8,669 bases of DNA from Polyangiaceae bacterium (GTDB lineage: Bacteria > Myxococcota_A > Polyangia > Polyangiales > Polyangiaceae): NCBI GenBank assembly GCA_022447485.1, contig JAKVCH010000107.1, forward strand, positions 1 through 8,669, written 5' to 3'. The notes beneath the pieces are model-generated. The model was not told where the DNA came from. It saw only the letters and a list, made by a program, of their open reading frames with translations, and searched no databases. The translations under genes and the position numbers were made by a program. Shown piece after piece: positions 5,580 through 8,669 of the stretch. Each line of letters starts with the position of its first letter. The stretch's first letter is position 1.

Positions 5580-6493
5580 TCAGATGTGGCGTAGTCTGTT
5601 GGCAGATACATGTTAAAGCTAAGCGTTAACATCTGGTTAAAGGCGAGTTCACGATCGTCTTCATTGATATTCCCATCCGGAAATTCTGCATTAGGACCAC
5701 CACCAGCCACGTCAAATCCGCCAGCGTTCCACTTGAAGGGTAGACCTCTCCACTCTGCACCTACCGATGTCCACTTACCGGTAAAGAAGGTAAATCCGAG
5801 TCCAAAGGTTGCGGAAACGAGGGTTCGACTTTGCGCCGCAAAGCTGGACGCTTCGGTACAGGTGCCATCACAGAAGGCTCTCTCATCCACACCAACAATC
5901 GCTGGTCCGGCGAAAACGTAGAGATCCGCATCTACGAAGATGTTTCCAAATAATCCGAGCTTTCCACGGAAGGGAACAGCGGTAAGCTGTGGTGATACGA
6001 TCCAATTCAGGTTTGCGACCTGTTCTTTGAAGTCATCACCTAAGTTCACGTCAGTGAGCTTACATTCCAAGTCCCAAGGGGCGTTGGCACAATCACGTCT
6101 ACCGTTGACACTTTGGATCTCATTCGTGAGGTTGGTGTTCATTTCGAGGCCAACCATTGAGCTTGAAAAGCCCGCCCAAACTCCCGCCGATAGCCAGTCA
6201 AAGATGCCGTAGTTGGCTCGCACGCCGACGAGAATATTTCTCCTGTACTTGTCAAGCAGGGTAAAGCTCAGGCTCGGAGTGAGCTCTAAGCGCCCTTCCC
6301 TATACAGTCGGAGTTTACGAACTGCAGGTTGACCTGCGAGTGGCCCGGTGATTCGAATTTCTTCCGCAGAGGCCTCTTGAGGCGCGGCTACTAGCAATGT
6401 GCCCGCAGCCAGAAGTCCGGCCAAAAGAGCTTTCAGTCGAGAAAAGCTTTGATTCGATTGAGTCATTGCTTTGCGATTATTAATATTCGTCAT
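5576..6493 (-). CDS. Outer-membrane beta-barrel protein (second gene of pair)
   Basis: The 305-aa product has a long Sec signal peptide: basic n-region, hydrophobic core LLAGLLAAGTLLVAA, and probable cleavage after ASA43. The mature protein opens VRKLRLYREGRLELTPSLSFTLLDKYRRN, then shows alternating hydrophobic/polar strands and ends in FNQMLTLSFNMYLPTDY. This is the pattern of the myxobacterial-type 'outer membrane beta-barrel domain' family. It has four cysteines, two in a CxxxxxxxxxC-like pair near residues 134-144 and two in FCDGTC, probably disulfides in extracellular loops. The frame opens at GTG 6523, overlapping the stop of the upstream gene, but GGTAGG lies 6 nt before ATG 6493, so that start is preferred. 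ATG 6499 and ATG 6466 are alternatives. It is co-transcribed with the preceding barrel gene. Substrate or partner is unknown. Confidence 0.85.
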   Translation of the reverse strand: MTNINNRKAMTQSNQSFSRLKALLAGLLAAGTLLVAAPQEASAEEIRITGPLAGQPAVRKLRLYREGRLELTPSLSFTLLDKYRRNILVGVRANYGIFDWLSAGVWAGFSSSMVGLEMNTNLTNEIQSVNGRRDCANAPWDLECKLTDVNLGDDFKEQVANLNWIVSPQLTAVPFRGKLGLFGNIFVDADLYVFAGPAIVGVDERAFCDGTCTEASSFAAQSRTLVSATFGLGFTFFTGKWTSVGAEWRGLPFKWNAGGFDVAGGGPNAEFPDGNINEDDRELAFNQMLTLSFNMYLPTDYATSE

Positions 6494-6519
6494 CGTCATC
6501 CTACCCAATTCTGAAGAGC

Positions 6520-7449
6520 TCACTGAGCCGCTCCGGTTGTGTCTGCACCGGCCTTGGGAAGGCGGTAGTCAAAGGAGAAAGGAACGAAGACCGAGAGTCC
6601 AAGCTGAGCCTGAACGTTATTTGTCAATGAAGAGTCACCAATCCAAGTAGCTTCGTCTGTTGGGTTGTCTTCGTCGATCGTGGTGCTTTCCAGTTGGTCG
6701 ACAAAGATATAGTCGCGCAGCTCTGCAGACACCGCGATGTAGCGGTTGACAAAGATCTTCAAACCAAGGCCTGCATTGAAGGAGATCTTCGGCTTGTAAT
6801 CAAAGCTGCGGTTATCCGGGTCAATCACGGGAATGGGGCGTGTGCTGATAGCGCCAATACCGCCGACTACGTAGACGTCGTAGTGGAAGATGAAGCTTCG
6901 GAAACCTGCGAACTTACCGTTTGCTGGTACGTAGGTGAAGTTAGCCGCAGCTTGCCATTGGTACTTAGTGAGAGGCACACCGACGCGTGCCGCTCTACGA
7001 ACCTGGGCGTTGAAGGCCTGCTCCTGATTGATATAATATTGTCCACTGAGACCAACAGCCATCACCTCATTAATGTAGAAGTTGACGCCTAAGCCTGGTC
7101 CCGGGTGGCCAACGAATTGGTCGTTGAACGTGAATCCCCAAAAAGGTTGCAGCTCGACACGATGGCGCTTCAAAATGAACCGCTGCTGAACCGCCTTGAC
7201 GGTTTCGGGCAAGGGCTTCTTCGCCTGCTCGACCATATCGATCTTTCTGCAGGCGTCGGGATCGAGCTTACAAAACTCCTCTTCGTCCACGTCGTCATCA
7301 AAGCCGTCTTCGGAGAATTCACTTTCGTCAAATTCGCCTTCGTCGCCGCTGACCTCTTCTGCTTCCTCGTCTGCACCTTGGGCATGCGCGATTGTGGGGG
7401 TGGCCCACAGGGTCGCTGCAGCAAGGAGCGCGATGCGAGTATACTTCAT
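6520..7449 (-). CDS. Outer-membrane beta-barrel protein with acidic N-terminal extension (first gene of pair)
   Basis: The 309-aa product has a clear signal peptide (KYTRIALLAAATLWATPTIAHA, cleavage after A23). A very acidic segment follows at 27-58, with 20 of 32 residues Asp/Glu and no Lys/Arg. Next comes CKLDPDAC (60-67) and a linker. A beta-barrel domain then begins near VQQRFILKRHRVELQPFWGFTFNDQFVGHPGPGLGVNFYINEVMAVGLSGQYY, matching the same family as its downstream neighbour. It ends LSVFVPFSFDYRLPKAG plus a short tail. ATG 7449 is chosen because AAGAGG lies 6 nt upstream and a signal peptide follows at once; upstream in-frame ATGs near 7575 would place 42 non-signal residues first. Two promoter-like sequences lie upstream. 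The role is unknown: a structural barrel or part of an envelope machine. Confidence 0.88.
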   Translation of the reverse strand: MKYTRIALLAAATLWATPTIAHAQGADEEAEEVSGDEGEFDESEFSEDGFDDDVDEEEFCKLDPDACRKIDMVEQAKKPLPETVKAVQQRFILKRHRVELQPFWGFTFNDQFVGHPGPGLGVNFYINEVMAVGLSGQYYINQEQAFNAQVRRAARVGVPLTKYQWQAAANFTYVPANGKFAGFRSFIFHYDVYVVGGIGAISTRPIPVIDPDNRSFDYKPKISFNAGLGLKIFVNRYIAVSAELRDYIFVDQLESTTIDEDNPTDEATWIGDSSLTNNVQAQLGLSVFVPFSFDYRLPKAGADTTGAAQ

Positions 7450-7624
7450 CCGATGCCTCTTATTCTTCGTTTCTTGGGTCGCTAGGTTCAGCATTCCGTT
7501 GTGGTTTGCTGACATCACAGGTTCACGTGCTTCATAAAGAGAGTGAGTGCTCACGCTTCTTAGACTGAAGTGCAACCCATGAAAAGGATTGAGTTATTTT
7601 CGTGGTCCGAAATAACGCGGGCAG

Positions 7625-7654
7625 ACTATATCACTCGCGCATTTCGAATTTCAA
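7625..7654 (-). promoter_or_regulatory. Sigma-70-like promoter P2 of the barrel operon
   Basis: Read on the minus strand, TTGAAA (7654-7649) and TATAGT (7630-7625) are separated by 18 bp, giving 5/6 matches to each consensus hexamer. Transcription would start near 7618, giving a leader of about 170 nt before ATG 7449. That leader holds the small palindrome GTGAG-CA-CTCAC (7554-7543). Confidence 0.6.
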
Positions 7655-7664
7655 CAAGCATAAA

Positions 7665-7691
7665 ATTATAGTTTGAGCGGTATTGGGTCAA
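7665..7691 (-). promoter_or_regulatory. Possible second promoter P1 overlapping the ftsY stop
   Basis: On the minus strand a perfect TATAAT (7670-7665) is preceded at 15 bp by TTGACC (7691-7686), which overlaps the ftsY stop codon. The short spacer is below optimum, so activity is uncertain. No intrinsic terminator lies between ftsY and this site, so readthrough from ftsY is also possible. Confidence 0.4.
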
Positions 7692-8669
7692 TTTTCGCCA
7701 CCGAGCAGCGCTTCTACGAAGGCTCCGGTGTCGAAATCATGAAGATCTTCTGGGCTCTCTCCGACGCCGATATAGCGTACAGGAACCTGTAAAGTGTCAC
7801 AGATGCCCAAAACAACACCACCTCGAGCAGTCCCGTCGAGCTTCGTCATGACGAGGCCGCTGAGGGGCAAAGCCTCCCGAAATTCTTTTGCCTGAGCCAT
7901 GGCATTTTGTCCATTTGTCGAGTCAATCACCAGTAGGACCTCGTGGGGAGCCCCCTCAAGAGCCTTATTGGCAGTTTTGGCAATTTTTGACATTTCCTGC
8001 ATCAGGTTCGTTTTGGTGTGGAGACGACCAGCCGTATCCGCCAGCAAAACATCTACCCCGGCTTCTTTGGCACGGTCGATTGAATCAAAAAGCACGCTGC
8101 TAGGATCGGCGTTGTCTTTCCCGGCAACCACCTCAACTCCAATTCGGTCGCCCCAAGCCTTGAGTTGATCGACTGCGGCCGCTCGAAATGTATCTCCGGC
8201 AGAAAGCATGACGCTTTTGCCTTCTTTCTGAAATTTCTGAGCCAGCTTGCCAATGGTTGTGGTCTTACCCGCACCATTGACGCCGACGAAGAGTACGACG
8301 GTGGGCTGTTGAGAGAGTTCGATTCCACCGGCCTTGCCCTCAACCTCAAGAATTGACTTCGCTCGAGCCCGGAGTGCGTCCCAGACCTTTTCTTCCTGAT
8401 TAAGTTCACCTTTGGAGAGTCGCTCACGCAGCTCATCGAGAATCTTCTCAGTCGTTTGGACTCCAACATCTGAAGTGAGTAGTACTTCCTCTATTTCCTC
8501 GGCAATGTCGGCGTCAATTGTTCCTTTGCCGCCGAGTAGCGATTTAAGCCGGCCAAAGAAGCCTTCTTCATTGCGTGAGCGAGCAAGGCCTTTACGTAGG
8601 CTTTGTAATTGGGCTCGGTGTTGAGCAGAGGGCGGGGCAGGCGTTAGATCCCGACTAGGAGGTGGACTC
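7688..8669 (-). CDS. ftsY: Signal recognition particle receptor FtsY, partial (N-terminus off right edge)
   Basis: FtsY is the membrane-associated SRP GTPase that docks Ffh-ribosome complexes and passes nascent membrane proteins to SecYEG. The visible 327 codons end at TGA 7688. In protein order the sequence shows a Pro-rich stretch (SPPPSRDLTPAPPS), then the N-domain start (EEGFFGRLKSLLGGK.., IDADIAEEIEEVLLTSDVG). The P-loop GVNGAGKTTTIGKLA follows, then SAGDTFRAAAVDQL, LADTAGRLHTKTN, the base-recognition motif TKLDGTARGG, YIGVGESPEDL and a final HDFDTGAFVEALLGG. All NG-domain elements are intact. The initiation codon is outside the window, so the length of any acidic A domain cannot be judged; the part seen is Pro-rich rather than acidic. 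ATG 8209 lies inside the gene and is not the start. Confidence 0.97.
   Translation of the reverse strand, partial: SPPPSRDLTPAPPSAQHRAQLQSLRKGLARSRNEEGFFGRLKSLLGGKGTIDADIAEEIEEVLLTSDVGVQTTEKILDELRERLSKGELNQEEKVWDALRARAKSILEVEGKAGGIELSQQPTVVLFVGVNGAGKTTTIGKLAQKFQKEGKSVMLSAGDTFRAAAVDQLKAWGDRIGVEVVAGKDNADPSSVLFDSIDRAKEAGVDVLLADTAGRLHTKTNLMQEMSKIAKTANKALEGAPHEVLLVIDSTNGQNAMAQAKEFREALPLSGLVMTKLDGTARGGVVLGICDTLQVPVRYIGVGESPEDLHDFDTGAFVEALLGGEN

Noticed and set aside
7105..7485. 126-codon plus-strand frame and other frames opposite the barrel genes
   Set aside because: They mirror the coding strand of the first barrel, which has a signal peptide, ribosome binding site and promoter; the opposite frames have none.
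1..8669. CRISPR array, insertion sequence, prophage or defence island
   Set aside because: No regularly spaced repeats with unique spacers, no transposase or integrase motifs, no terminal inverted repeats with target duplications; the gene content is housekeeping and envelope.

Overview
The window reads as an ordinary, densely coded chromosomal segment from a Gram-negative bacterium. Outer-membrane beta-barrels, an OM-type lipoprotein and FtsY are all present, and base composition is near-balanced. The deltaproteobacterial/Myxococcota direction (Myxococcales, Bradymonadales or relatives) is suggested by the paired 'outer membrane beta-barrel domain' proteins, by the PP2C phosphatase with its characteristic insert and C-terminal layout, and by the Cache-HAMP/HEAT gene pair. 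This is family resemblance from memory, not a computed placement. I see no mobile elements, CRISPR array, phage genes or integration scars.

Layout from left to right. (1) A minus-strand gene for an endonuclease/exonuclease/phosphatase (EEP) family protein runs off the left edge. (2) Divergent from it, frr (ribosome recycling factor) is followed on the same strand by a PP2C-type Ser/Thr protein phosphatase. (3) A repeat- and hairpin-rich convergent gap (2012-2218) holds four 14-bp tandem units; beyond it lies a minus-strand cysteine-rich lipoprotein of unknown function. (4) tRNA-His(GUG) sits on the plus strand, preceded by three consecutive hairpins and followed at once by a strong stem-loop terminator. 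(5) A possible short ORF leads into a membrane sensor with a Cache-like periplasmic domain and a C-terminal HAMP but no output domain, followed by a soluble HEAT-like helical protein. (6) A strong bidirectional terminator separates this block from two tandem minus-strand outer-membrane beta-barrel genes, which are preceded by two promoter-like sequences. (7) ftsY (SRP receptor GTPase) lies upstream of them on the minus strand and runs off the right edge.

The housekeeping genes (frr, tRNA-His, ftsY) serve translation and membrane-protein targeting. The others (lipoprotein, sensor, HEAT protein, two porin-like barrels) build or sense the envelope. The most intriguing items are the output-less sensor with its HEAT neighbour and possible small leader ORF, the tandem beta-barrels with an acidic N-terminal extension on the first, the structured stretch before tRNA-His, and the 14/28-bp repeat array. 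No intergenic gap exceeds 300 bp. The longest are 3239-3487, 7450-7687, 2939-3162 and 2012-2218, and their contents are listed individually.
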